Below, in pieces: positions 1 to 10,942 of a stretch of DNA of 64,000 nucleotides. The DNA comes from Theobroma cacao (taxonomy: Eukaryota > Streptophyta > Magnoliopsida > Malvales > Malvaceae): NCBI RefSeq assembly GCF_000208745.1, contig NC_030858.1:10855667-10919666 (forward strand), written 5' to 3'. The number at the start of each line of letters is the position of its first letter. Position 1 is the stretch's first letter. The notes beneath the pieces are model-generated. The model saw only the letters and a list, made by a program, of their open reading frames with translations, was not told the origin of the DNA and searched no databases. The position numbers and the translations under genes are program-made.

Positions 1-1017
1 ATCGTGAAGAGAAAGCACCGATTAGAACTTGGTACAAGATGAAGCAATTGTTACAAAAGGATTTCTTCCTCTTGATTATGAGTAGATTTTGTTCCAAAAG
101 TACCAAAGATGCCATCAAGGTTAGAAAAGTGTACATGAGTATAGTACAGAATTTATGAGACTAGTAGAGAGTAATGACCTGAGGGAGACCGAAGGCAACA
201 GGTTGCCAGAAATCTTGAAAGGTTGAAGCCAGTTATCAAAGAAAAAATAGGGGTACAAGTATTATGAAATTTATTTAAAGCACGAAATATTGCATTAAAG
301 GTTGAACTAATATTGCAGGAAAAGAGCAGACTTGATGATTATCGCAAAAGTTACAATGGGGATAATTATAGAACATCCAATAATAAGAATAAATTAGTTC
401 ATGATAGTTTTGCATGTAATGACCAGTACAGAGAGGAGAAAGGCAATTGGAAAATAAAAAGTGATAGATGCAAAAGAAGGGTAGAAAGCTGCAAATCCCT
501 ATGTCAAACCAACCCTAGGAAAGTGTTTCAAATGTAATGAAACTGGTCACAGATCCAATGATTGTCCTCTTGGAAAAGTAGTTCATGTGGTGGAATGAAA
601 AGAAAAGAATGATGAGATTTGCTATGATCCAGATGGGAATGATGAAGAGTATGAAGATTATGATGATGGCCAGAACTATGTGGTGAGAAGAATGATGTTG
701 TTTCTAAAACAAGAGAATAGAAAAATAGTAAAGCATCCAAAAGCAGTTCAACTGTTAGTCGAAGAATTCAATAAGGTGATGCTAGAAGATTTACTTGATG
801 GCTTACCCTCCACGAGAGATTTTTAGCATCATATTGATTTGATTCCTAGTGCTAGACATAATGACAATGCATATGTTGTGGATTTGCTAGATACAATGGG
901 AATTTCTAAAACATTTAATGTGGAGATATGTACCCATTTCATCCATTAGATGAATCTTTGTATCCAGATCTACAAGTTAACTCAAGGTCGAGTTTTTTCT
1001 CAAGTGGAGGGGACTAA
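1..1017 (+). pseudogene. Decayed Ty3/gypsy gag-pol remnant
   Basis: Reading the plus strand across stops gives a gypsy-type capsid region (RTWYKMKQLL, then LPLDYE and EFMRLVESNDL) over about 1-300. A CCHC zinc knuckle (CX2CX4HX4C, CFKCNETGHRSNDC) follows at 523-564. The text then jumps to the pre-RT signature LPSTRDF..HHIDLIPSA at about 800-855 and directly afterwards to the extreme C-terminus of pol (NDNAYVVDLLDTMGISKTF, then YPDLQVNSRSSFF) at about 860-1000. Protease, most of RT, RNase H and integrase are therefore missing, so this is an internally deleted copy. The capsid region has several stops and frame changes. The 5' part of the element lies outside the window. It can make no complete Gag or Pol. 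The family assignment rests on these motifs and is strong; the lineage within Ty3/gypsy is not resolved. Confidence 0.85.
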
Positions 1018-1496
1018 TGTAGAACGTCTAACAGACAATTTCTTAGAGCAAGCTGGGCATCAGAAACCAAGACAAAAGCCTAAAAGTCATAAATGGGCAT
1101 ATTCATACTTTTAATGTTTTCCTTGTTTAGTTAAGAGTCTTACATAGGAATTATAGGTATAATAGATTTTCTTTTTATTTTATTTTACTTGGACAACAAG
1201 TAAGCGTAGGTTTAGGAATTTACTTTTCTTGTACTCTAAGGAAGTCTAGAGTACAATACTTCCTTATTTTAATTTACTTTACTTGCACTCTAAATTTAGG
1301 TTAAGTAGGATTAGACTATTATAAATAGCATCCTTAGGCTTAGTTATTAGAGAACTTAACTTATTTTCTTTGAATTATTGAATAATATTCTATTTGCTCT
1401 CAAATTTTGAGTGTAAGTTTCTATGTTTGAAACTTGGTTATTAGTCTTAAAGGCTTTGTCAAGTACAAGCTTTTGTTTTCATGCCAACTCGCTACA
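1018..1496 (+). repeat. 3' LTR of the Ty3/gypsy remnant
   Basis: The 479-bp block starts TGTAG and ends CTACA, a perfect 5-bp terminal inverted repeat. A polypurine tract (GTGGAGGGGAC) lies immediately before it, as expected for a 3' LTR. A TATA box, TATAAATA, sits at 1320-1327. The 5' LTR is outside the window, so the boundaries rest on the TIR and polypurine tract only. Confidence 0.75.
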
Positions 1497-3523
1497 TTAG
1501 AAAGATAGACTTTCAAGGAGAAGAAATGGATTTAGAGAGAAAAAGTTCAAGGAGAAGAAACGGTTTTAAAGAGAGAAGAAGAAAAGGGAGAAAAAGAAAC
1601 TAAAACCAAAAACTTGCGGTGGTTTCGGCTCATGTGTTTTTATTTGATGGGCATTTTAGACCTTTTCTAAAGTCTGTTAACAGCATTGAGAATTCTCAAG
1701 TGAAATGTCCATTTTCAATACTAGTGGACTCAGATTGAGTTATAGTCAAAATTTAAAAAAGTTTGCATATTTTACCTTTTAATTTATTGTTGTGAAAAAT
1801 TAAAAAGGTGTAACCAAAAGTTTAAATGTTGGGTCTTTATAAGTTTTTGCTGTAAATAATATACGCTACTCTATCAAATATGTGTAGCTAAAATTCAAAT
1901 TTGCTGTCGTTGAAAAGAAAATTGAGATCCTCAATGGCAAAATAGTAGAGAACTTGCACCCATGTTCATATGTTATTCATTGACTTCAATTTTAAAATAT
2001 CCTTGTGCTTTTTGGTACTACAAATGTCATTTTCGTAGGGTGAGCGAAAGAAATATACATATTATATTTTCGTTTTCATTGTGGTACAAACTATTTTCTG
2101 GCTAAAATGGATTAAGCTGAATTCCAAAAGTCATTTCATCAAGTAATTGTTTTAGGTCCATACTTGACTAATTAAGCTGGTTTTGAATTCATGCTATACT
2201 CTTTTGTAAATTCTGTAAAATACTCGCAGCGTCACACGCGTTAATCATAAAATCAGTTAAGGCCGAATGCATGAGAAATTTGCATGTAAAGTAAAATGCA
2301 AATGAAAGGAGAAAAAAACCCCACACAATTTATATACCAACTTTGCACTATTGGCTGCAAGTGAAAATGAAATGAGAAAGAAGTTTTCCCTACAAAACAA
2401 GAGCAAAAGTTTAGCTAGATTATATATATAGAGTTTTTATATATATATATAGAAAAAGAGAGAGAGAGAGAGGGGACGTGTTAATTTTTCTCTAATGGAC
2501 CGAAGACACTTTTGGATACATTTGGAACGTCTTCATGCAGTTAGGATTTAATAAAAAGAGAGTATCTTGCTTAAATAAAATAGGGGACAAACCTGATTAA
2601 AATTTGCCCGTCTTGCATCATCCATGTTCATAATTCAAACACGCGGTTGGATACGGGATTACCTGATTAATAGAACCGCCAACAACAAAAGAAATGAATG
2701 CTTACTTGGTCGCATTTTTCTTTCATTTGAACTTGATGGCCTCATCAATAAACCAACCAAAAGAGTGAATCCAGGCTGCTCTAGTTTCCATGGTTGGGAG
2801 AGGTTCTTCATTAGCTCTTGGCCCATCGAATTGGCAATTCAAGTCAACGAATATTTTGGCAACCAATGATCTAAATATTTAATAAACTTATTTTTGGTAC
2901 AGATTTTAGTTTTAATCTTAGCGACACACCAAATAAATTAGGATACGAAGTAAGAAACCAGAAAAGAAATGAAAAAGAAAGACAAGCGCGATGATTAATT
3001 ATATTACCACAAGCTACAGGGACATCCTCTTCCACACATTTCGAATTTGTTTAATGAATTTTGATATAATGATGACTTTCATCATCTGACTCAACTCTTA
3101 CTAGAACTAATGGCCAAAAGAAAAAGAACAACCTGATGATGCCTCCCTTAGATTATGAATTGATATATTAAAGATTATATACTTTGACTAACCAAATAAT
3201 GCCAAGTGGCATAATTGCACATATGGTTAGACTTTAGTTTATATCAATCCAAGCCATCAAATATTCAAATACCAACTATCTAAACAAGCACAGAAAAAAA
3301 AATGGTTATGCAGAAGAAGTTGCTTTCTTTGACTATTTGGTAGTAGAACAAAAGCTAAGGGAAAGGGCAAAGAGCCATCATTTATGCGATGAAGAAATTG
3401 CTGCTGGGCGTGACCAACAGGGAAGAAATTTTTCTAAGTTTACTAATGAAGAAGTGAGTAGTCATCCTAAGTTTACTCAAACTTATAAATTAATTAATTT
3501 TTTTGATAAACTAAATAAATAAA
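1497..3523. other. Intergenic, no gene recognised
   Basis: AT-rich sequence. Short open frames at 2624-2869 and 3337-3522 (+) show no recognisable domain, no splice-supported extension and no convincing start context, so I do not call them genes. Confidence 0.5.
2420..2473. repeat. Compound TA / GA microsatellite
   Basis: Two short TA runs (about 2420-2431 and 2438-2451) are followed by a GA run at 2456-2473. Confidence 0.9.
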
Positions 3524-3994
3524 GTTATAATATTTTAAAAAATTATTGACCTATCTTATGAAAATTTTTAGAAAATTCTTTTTTTTTAATTGAGTTCAAT
3601 TAAGATCCTGTACTTTTATTTTAAATTAAATAGATTTTAATGAGTTTAGATTAATAGATTTTAATGATTATTAATTGACTAACTGTTACTAGTTAAAATA
3701 CTATTTGTTATTTTTTATATCATATGACATTAACATAAAAGGTGAAAATATTATATAATAGTGTTATTAGGTCATATCAATATAACACGTCGTAATCTAT
3801 TATGACATGTTAATATATCATGTTAGCATCATATGCAATAAAATAACAAGTGGTAGTTTGCCTAAATAGTTACTAGTAATAATAACTTATTTGATCTAAA
3901 ATAAAAATATAAAAATTTAATTGAACATAATAGAAGAATAATGACTTATTTGAATTTTTTTAAATAATTCAAGAATTTTTTAAAATATTATACC
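3524..3994. mobile_element. MITE-like foldback element
   Basis: The left end (3524-3549) and the reverse complement of the right end (3969-3994) match over 26 bp with two mismatches, including an uninterrupted 18-bp core (ATAATATTTTAAAAAATT). Inverted similarity continues inwards (a GTTCAATTAA block and a TTTTATTTTA block on both arms), so most of the 470 bp can fold back. There is no coding capacity. I could not define a target duplication, so the superfamily is not assigned. Confidence 0.65.
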
Positions 3995-5044
3995 ATGTAT
4001 AAATAAGGCCAAAATATAATATATTGGGTTGCTTATTTCATTACTATGAAAGTTCCAGGTTTGAATTATAGTTATTCAAACAAATTAATGTTGAACCATC
4101 ATCGAGAAATGCTGATAAATCATTATCAAATTAGTTCAGTTTTCTTTCATAAATAGTTAATTAAAAGAGTTCTATAATTGGAGCCACGATTAATCCAAGT
4201 TGAAATTTGTCTTCCTTATATTTTGGTTATGGGCATATAATGCATGATATCATGCATGATAGTGGCCCATCAACAAACACTGAATTTGGAGAAAAAGACT
4301 ACTTTTGTCCTCAAACAATAGGAAATAAAGAAAGCAAGAACAAGTGAAAAAAAGGTTTATATAGCCAGCTGTGTCTAGGACACTGGATGTTCCCAGAGAG
4401 TAAGACTATATTCACATGCATCTCATAGGTACAACTTCTATTGATACGCATTGGACACCTACTGTTGTTGTAAACTATAAATAAAACTGGTTGTTATTTA
4501 TGGAGTTATATACCTTTTCGTCCTCGTGTTCTCTTCTGTGCCAATTAAAGTTAGTTTAGATGAGAGGGTAGAGTATAACATTATATCTCTATTCTTGTAC
4601 TACATAAATAAAAAAGAGTTTATAATAATTCAAAAAAGCCTCTAAATTAGAAGAGCATTGAATCTTCCTCATACAATACTTATGGACAAATTTGTTTACT
4701 GTTACTACTTGTTAATTAATCACTGATTTAAATTTTAAAGCCTCTAAATTATAATTGCAAAGTGTACCTATTCCTTACATAGTTACATTCCTCTGAATTA
4801 AGCATATTATATATCTTCAAGAAGTACAAGTATATTAATTCTTGTACTAATAATTTCATTTATTCCACACATGTTGCACTTAGTTATATCCGTCGAAGCT
4901 ACTTCTTATGACACACAAGCCGGCCAAGGGCGGCGCCTGGTCTCATGTGAGAAATTACAGATATGCCTTCAGTCTGGTTTAAAAAGGCAAACTACCAATT
5001 GAGAAACTCAGCTGAATTTTGGTAACAACCCATTGCCAAAAGCT
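3995..5044. other. Upstream region of the PTI1-like kinase gene
   Basis: AT-rich, with several TATA-like strings (for example TTTATATAG near 4358 and CTATAAATA near 4476), none of which can be fixed as the promoter. A short GC-rich patch lies at about 4915-4945. The bases just before the start codon are CCAAAAGCT. No other gene is seen. Confidence 0.4.
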
Positions 5045-6006
5045 ATGGGATCAGCCTTATGTTGCTGTAGTTCAGACAAGGTTGATGAAGGGTATGCAAA
5101 AAACTCAAATTTTGATTCATCTGTTGAGCTAAATTTGTGCTTATCTAGTAGCAATCTTGTAGATGAGTAATGTTTTCCTTTAGATTATGCTGAAAAATTT
5201 AGCCATTGCCTTTTTAGGGTAAGCGTGGTTACTCCAGGGAATACAACATGGAGAATATTCACATACAAAGAGTTGCATACGGCTACTAATGGTTTCAGAG
5301 ACGATAACATGCTAGGAGAAGGTGGCTTTGGAAGTGTTTACTTGGGTAAAACCAGTGACGGCCTTCAGGTATTCATGTCATCCTGTTTTTTATTTTTTTA
5401 TTTTTTTGTTAGGCCATTGTGCTAAATGGTTTTATTTTCTTGATTCTATGCAGATAGCTGTTAAGAAATTAAAAGCCATGACTTCAAAAGCTGAAATGGA
5501 ATTTGCAGTGGAAGTTGAAGTTCTTGGAAGGGTTAGGCACAAGAACCTCTTGGGCCTAAGGGGTTACTGCGTTGGTACTGATCAAAGGCTCATAGTTTAT
5601 GATTACATGCCAAATCTGAGTTTGCTGTCTCATCTGCACGGTCAATATGCTCGTGAGGTTCTATTAGATTGGAAAAGGAGAATGAAGATTGCTATTGGCT
5701 CTGCAGAAGGCATATTGTAAGTCTGGTTCTTGTCTGTTAATAAAAAAATGGCTACATGGTTAAGCATATAGAGCATTTACATAGTTCTGAATTGCAACTT
5801 GGCATACCCCAGTGCACAGGTCTTATCAGATCTCCAGTTTCTTTATCTACCAATTAAAAAGGTTAGACCAATAACATATATACTGCTTCGATCCAAACAA
5901 GGTAATCTGCTGTATAAGGAAATTAAATTAATGTCAAGAAGCGTAGACTCACATTTTAAATTGATGGTGTCATAGGTACTGCAGAGTGGTTCTCCATTAT
6001 TAAAAT

Positions 6007-6050
<44 letters not shown>

Positions 6051-6959
6051 GTCACCGCTATTTATAGAAATCTAAAACATTTTGTATATATAATAATTTT
6101 TCGTCCATATTTTTTAAATTCTTGGAGTTTAATAAATTTCATTGTGTTGATATTTTTGTTATTTACTTTTTAATTTTTGACAAAAAACAAATAAAAGGCA
6201 GAAAGTTAAAACAAAATTGAGGTCACTTAGAAATGTTTAAAACATTCTCTAACTACGGTTGCCAATGTTAGGTACTTGCATCATGAGGTAACACCACACA
6301 TCATTCATAGAGACATTAAGGCAAGTAATGTGCTGCTCGATTCAGATTTTGAACCGTTGGTTGCTGATTTTGGGTTTGCGAAACTAATCCCAGAAGGTGT
6401 GAGCCACATGACGACCCGTGTTAAGGGTACTTTAGGATACCTGGCACCAGAATATGCCATGTGGGGAAAGGTTTCCGAAAGTTGCGATGTTTATAGTTTT
6501 GGTATTCTCTTGCTTGAGCTTCTCACAGGAAGAAAGCCTATAGAAAAGTTGCCTGGTGGTGTGAAGAGGACTATAACTGAATGGGCAGAGCCATTTATAG
6601 CTAAAGGGAGGTTTAAAGACCTTGTTGATCCAAAGCTTAGAGGAAATTTCGATGAAAACCAATTGAAACAAGCCATAAATGTTGCTGCTCTTTGCGTGCA
6701 AAATGAACCTGAGAAGCGGCCAAGCATGAAGGAAGTGGTTGGTATGCTAAAAGGGTATGACAGTAGAGGCAAGGTGATGAAGACGAGAATGCATAGCGTC
6801 AAGTATAGGGAAGAATTACTGGCACTTGATCAAACAAGTGATGATGATGATGATGGTGGTCTAGAGGAAAGCTATGGAGTATTTGGTGCCATGGAAGTCC
6901 AGAAGATGCAAGACCCTTACAGGCGCTATGGAGATAGGAAAACAACCAAACATGTTTGA
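5045..6959 (+). CDS. PTI1-like receptor-like cytoplasmic kinase (At3g15890 type)
   Basis: Four exons joined at GT-AG sites: 5045-5091, 5218-5368, 5454-5716 and 6272-6959, giving 382 residues with all phases consistent. The start MGSALCCCSS puts Gly at position 2 and Cys at 6-8, a classic N-myristoylation plus palmitoylation signal, so plasma-membrane anchoring is expected. The kinase domain has the glycine loop GEGGFGSV (49-56), catalytic Lys70 (IAVKK), HRDIKASN (166-173), DFG (186-188) and GTLGYLAPEY (206-215). It is an RD kinase with every key residue present. The closest family I recognise is the PTI1-like tyrosine-protein kinase At3g15890, a membrane-associated Ser/Thr-type kinase of unknown substrate; this is recalled resemblance, not a search. 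The C-terminus after about residue 305 has an acidic run (DQTSDDDDDGG) and a basic tail. Intron 3 (555 bp) carries a TA microsatellite. An alternative first exon cannot be excluded. Confidence 0.9.
6014..6046. repeat. (AT)n microsatellite in kinase intron 3
   Basis: About 16 AT units in a row inside the third intron of the PTI1-like kinase gene; probably polymorphic. Confidence 0.95.
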
Positions 6960-7489
6960 GAAAGTTTAATTACCTGCACTACTCTTGATTTTGTTGATAT
7001 GAACGAGGCACATGTTTACTCTATGTCAGTAGAATATGGTTTGGGAAAGATTGTTGCTTGATATATACATAGTTTTGTCCTTGACAAAGTGGGAGGACAT
7101 TATAATTTATTACCATTTTGTTATATTCATTAAATTTGATCAATCACTGACATAGGACAACCATTGAAAATTTGAGACATTGATAACTAATAAGATCAAA
7201 TTAGTTTGATTGGGGTTTTACTTTCTCCATCTAATTCCTTTTGTTTTAAGATAAACTTTCAAAATATTATTCAACGGAGGGGTGGCAAAGTTCAACACTT
7301 CAAACGTACCGACTCATCTGGTTCACATTATTTGTAGAAGATAAACACATCAAAGTTAAACGTAAAACCCCATATCACTGTCACAGTCCGAGGCAAATTC
7401 ATGTCAATGTCCAAATCTGTCTCATAGTTGGCATGAGATAGCCCTACCTTATTAGCTCCATTGCAGCCCTCTCCATGCTTCTTTAGCTC
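6960..7489. other. 3' flank of the kinase gene and intergenic sequence
   Basis: Follows the TGA stop. The first few hundred bases presumably hold the 3' UTR and polyadenylation signals, but none is distinctive. From about 7310 the minus strand reads in the same frame as the interrupted reading frame described at 7490-11124, beyond its stop codon. Confidence 0.4.
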
Positions 7490-7576
7490 CTACTCATAAT
7501 AGCGTAAACTCTCGCGACAAGCAACCTCGTAAACGTCATCATCCATTTCAGCTTTTTTCTTTTCCGTCTCATATGT

Positions 7577-8124
7577 TGACGTCGGGGCGTTGTTAAAGAC
7601 ACTTGGACATTGTGAAAGACATCAATCGTGACGAGGTTGAAAATCCCACTAAAGTGAATCACCAATCTTGGCAAGGTCAGAAAACCCTACTAAGATAAAG
7701 AATAGCCAAAATCTCACTTTGGTTGGCTAGGCCAAAGATACTAAAACCTCTTACTTTTTAAAAAGAGTTTAGAGAAATAAACACTCCTTCTTAAGAAAAT
7801 ATTATTTATTAACTCTCAACTTGAATGTGTATAATAACTAAGCATAAGGGTCTTATTTGTAGTATTATAGGCCCATATCCTAATAAACTCTACTTCTAGT
7901 TATCTTATACAATTAAAATAATTAACAAGAGATTTAAATAAAATAGGTGTTCTATTCCTAAATAGAACATGACTATCCTAATCAAATACTATTTTTTAAA
8001 AGTATTAAAATCCTAATAAAAATAAGAAAAAAATCCTAATAGAATAAAGAAAATAAATCCTAAATCAACTAAAATTAGTAAAAACTAAATTAAATAAAAT
8101 ATAATCCTAGACGCTCCTGCGTCA
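7577..8124 (-). repeat. 3' LTR of the non-autonomous gypsy element
   Basis: 548 bp, nearly collinear with the copy at 10393-10942. Starts TGACG on the plus strand where the other copy has TGATG; ends GCGTCA where the other has GCATCA. A purine-rich stretch on the minus strand (CCCGAGGAGAA, plus-strand 8125-8135) borders it as a polypurine tract. Confidence 0.92.
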
Positions 8125-8219
8125 TTCTCCTCGGGTCAGAAAAATGCAGCTTCGACGAGTAAGCCTTGACATACTCCATATTTGGATCCACATACTGTCA
8201 TAATCCATACCAACCATTT

Positions 8220-9120
8220 CAACAATTCGTCCATTGTTTTGAAGGTTATTATCCATTCATCTCCAAGTTGTATTCAAAATTGATGATAGCCTTTCTTCAA
8301 ATCTATCTTCAAAAACACCTTAGAACCAATGAGGTGATCAAGCATGTTATCCAGTCGAGGAATAGGAAAATCATACTTAACTGTAGTCTTGTTAACGGCA
8401 TGGTTGTCCATAAAGCTTCTTAATAAGTTTCCCAAACTTTTGTTGACTAATTATGTTTGACCATGCTTGGATAAGGGTGAAGATATTTCATTCTCTTTAA
8501 AGACTAATAAGAGACATAAATGGTTGGACTCAAAATAAGCTTTGTTTAAGCCAGACACAGTGATGAGTGTTTTATCATTCTCTTGTTTCTTTGGGCAGTC
8601 TTCTAGCTTTAATGGAGTTAACATAATTTTTACTCCATCCTTAATGAAGGAATAAGTATTCTTGTATCCATCATGGTGAGCTTGACGATCATATTGCCAT
8701 GGGTGTCCTAACAACAAGTAGCATGCGTCCATTGGGATAACATCACACTAAACTTCATCTTCATACTTATTTCGAATAGAGAATTGAATACAACAGCGCT
8801 TTGTTACCTTAACTTCGTTTCCTTTTCTTAGCCATTGTAATTTGTAAGGATGAAGATGTACTTCAGTTGGAAGTTTCAACTTTTCCACCATGTAGTCGGC
8901 AATAACATTCTCACAGCTTTCACTATCAATAATGACATTACAAACCTTCCCTTAAGATGTGCACCTTGTATAGAATATGTTGTGACGCAACCAACTTTCA
9001 TCTTCAGTCATCATAGTAGTGTTGAGGTTATGACGAACAATAAAAGCTTCTCCATGGTCAGCAGAAATTTCTTCTATCTCTTCGTTGTTGAATATTTCTA
9101 ACTTTTCCTCTATTTTGTCA
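8220..9120 (-). pseudogene. Gypsy protease and truncated RT (broken)
   Basis: On the minus strand, after gag, an aspartic protease is readable. It has an active-site region NVIIDSESCENVIADY, where the usual DSG is DSE, followed by KLPTEVHLHPYKLQWL. An in-frame stop precedes the linker MDACYLLLGHPWQYDR. After a degenerate stretch, the start of RT appears at about 8400-8240 ([14 protein letters not shown], then [15 protein letters not shown] and a stop). The text then breaks off into the polypurine tract and LTR. The catalytic YXDD block of RT, RNase H and integrase are missing. The DSE change should inactivate the protease, but a sequence error is possible. Confidence 0.85.
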
Positions 9121-9178
9121 TCATATTCATCATAAACTGGTTCTAATTTTTTCTAATCCACATAATCTTTTTCTTCTA

Positions 9179-10234
9179 TTAAAGAAATAATTCTTTGATT
9201 CGAACAATCAAAAGCAATATGCCCAAATCCTTGGTATTTGAAGCACTTTTTGTTGACATTAGAAGCATGAGTAGAAGTAATNTTCTTTGATTCGAACAAT
9301 CAAAAGCAATATGCCCAAATCCTTGGTATTTGAAGCACTTTTTGTTGACATTAGAAGCATGAGTAGAAGTAATCTCTTTATCATTACTATTTGCAGTTTT
9401 GGAAGAGTTTACCTTTGGAGACGGAATAGTTACTGAACTTTGACTTCCACAGTTTGAGGTAGATTCTTGTTGTCTAGATGAACTCATTGAGCTTTTCCAT
9501 GATCATTGTTTCTCAACCTTTAGTGCTAATCTGATGACATCATTTAAGTTCCAATACGGTTGTAGTTGAACAATATCTGCAATTTCAACATTGCGACCCC
9601 CAAGATAACGAGCTATAGTTTGTTCTTCAAGTTCATGGACATTGCACTTCATGCGAAGTTGTTCGAATTCCATTGTATATTCGTCCACCGACATTGTCTT
9701 TTGCCTCAAGTTATGAAATTTGATAAAAATTTCTTGTCGATAATGCTCAGAAAGGAACTTACGCCTGAGTTCTCGACGCATCTTATCCTATGTTCTGATC
9801 TTGTTACGACCTTCTCTTTCTCGTTGTCGTTTGAGATTTTTCCACCAAATAAAGGCATGCTTCTTCAATTTAATTGCTACAAGCTTCACACATTTTTCAT
9901 CGGGAATATCTTTGAGCTCGAAAACTTTTTCTACTGTGTAGAGCCAGTCAAGGAAGTCATTAGGATGAAGTCTTCCTTTAAAATCAAGAATGTCAACTTT
10001 GATTCTCAAATCTCTAGTAGCAGCAGTTCTCAAGCGACGAATAGGTACTTCTACATTAGAGGATGAATGTTGATGAAACGGGTTAGTGTCATTCTCTTCA
10101 TCACTAGAGCTATTATTGTCGATTTGAGCATCACATCTTGCAAGTTGCTCTTGTAATTCTTGAATTTACTGATATAGTTCTGCAATCTCGATTTCATGAT
10201 CATCTCTTTGACGATTTTGACGTCTTGGCAGCAT
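9179..10234 (-). pseudogene. Gypsy gag (broken)
   Basis: Reads from an ATG at 10234 (MLPRRQNRQRDDHEIEIAEL) through stops. The capsid section has DFKGRLHPNDFLDWL and AFIWWKNLKRQRERE, then MRRELRRKFLSEHYRQEIF and a retrotransposon-gag core about YTMEFEQLRM. An Asn/Ser-rich linker follows, then a single degenerate zinc knuckle CFKYQGFGHIAFDC in which the second Cys is Tyr. At least three in-frame stops separate the blocks. In the current sequence the knuckle is present twice because of the 91-bp duplication around the N at 9282. Confidence 0.88.
9191..9373. repeat. Perfect 91-bp direct duplication flanking a single N
   Basis: 9191-9281 and 9283-9373 are identical over 91 bases by eye, separated only by an undetermined base (N, 9282), the only N noticed in the window. 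This is what two overlapping contig ends look like when they are abutted rather than merged. A true tandem duplication is less likely. Confidence 0.95.
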
Positions 10235-10377
10235 TGTATCATATGGTGATGACAATGTGGTGATGTAGAAAAAAAAAGATGATGATATAACTATAAAATA
10301 ATAAATAAAATTACTCGAACAAGGAGTATCGAAACTCGACAGCGAACCTGAACTATGCAAGGAATAATGATCCTCCC

Positions 10378-10389
10378 GCTCTGATACCA
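10378..10389 (-). other. Primer binding site (tRNA-Met)
   Basis: The minus strand reads TGGTATCAGAGC, complementary to the 3' end of plant initiator tRNA-Met, three bases inside the 5' LTR boundary at 10393. This fixes the element's orientation. Confidence 0.92.
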
Positions 10390-10392
10390 AAC

Positions 10393-10942
10393 TGATGTCG
10401 GGGCATTGGCAAAGACAATCTAGGTGTTGTGAAAGACACTAATCGTGGCGAGGTTGAAAACCCCACTGAGGTGAATCACCAATTTTGGCAAGGTTAGAAA
10501 ACCACACTAAGGTGAAGGATAACCAAAATCTCACTTTGGTTGGCTAGGCCAAAGATACTAAAACCTCTTACTCTTTAAAAATAACCTAGAGAAATAAGCA
10601 CTCCTACTTAAGAAAATATTATTTATTAACTCTCAACTTAATTGTATATAATAACTAAGCCTAAGGGTCCTATTTATAGTATTATAGGCTCATATCCTAA
10701 TAAAACTCTACTTCTAGTTATCTAATACAATTAAAATAATTAACAAGAGATTTAAATGAAAAAGGTGTTTTATTCCTAAATAGAACATGACTATCCTAAT
10801 CAAATATTATTTCTTAAAGGTATTAAAATCTTGATAAAAATAAGAAAAGAATCCTAAGAGAATAAAGAAAATAAATCCTAAATTAACTAAACTTAGCAAA
10901 AACTAAATTAAATAAAAAACAATCCTGGACGCTCATGCATCA
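10393..10942 (-). repeat. 5' LTR of the non-autonomous gypsy element
   Basis: 550 bp with perfect ends TGATG...CATCA, followed by the TATGT target duplication. The minus strand carries TACTATAAATAGGACC (about 10670-10685), a good TATA box for the element's transcript. Confidence 0.92.

Larger units (their letters stand above)
7577..10942 (-). mobile_element. Non-autonomous Ty3/gypsy LTR retrotransposon
   Basis: A complete structure of 3,366 bp on the minus strand. It has two LTRs of about 550 bp, both with TGA(C/T)G...(CG/CA)TCA ends, and a tRNA-Met primer site. A purine tract is present next to the 3' LTR. Identical 5-bp target duplications TATGT lie at 7572-7576 and 10943-10947. The internal region keeps gag, part of the protease and the first RT block only, so RNase H and integrase are absent. 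It would need proteins from an autonomous relative to move. The clean target duplications and similar LTRs suggest a more recent insertion than most elements here. Confidence 0.92.

Noticed and set aside
528..740. Minus-strand frame rich in His and Ser
   Set aside because: It is the antisense of the gypsy gag knuckle region and its His-rich text comes from complementing GATGATG-type codons.
2624..2869. 81-residue plus-strand frame as a possible small protein
   Set aside because: No recognisable motif, ordinary AT-rich context and no splice or promoter support.
6432..6802. Two long minus-strand frames
   Set aside because: They lie antisense to the conserved last exon of the PTI1-like kinase gene; strong coding on the plus strand explains their openness.
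9566..10066. 166-residue plus-strand frame, one of the longer ones here
   Set aside because: It is antisense to gypsy gag, whose minus-strand motifs are clear.
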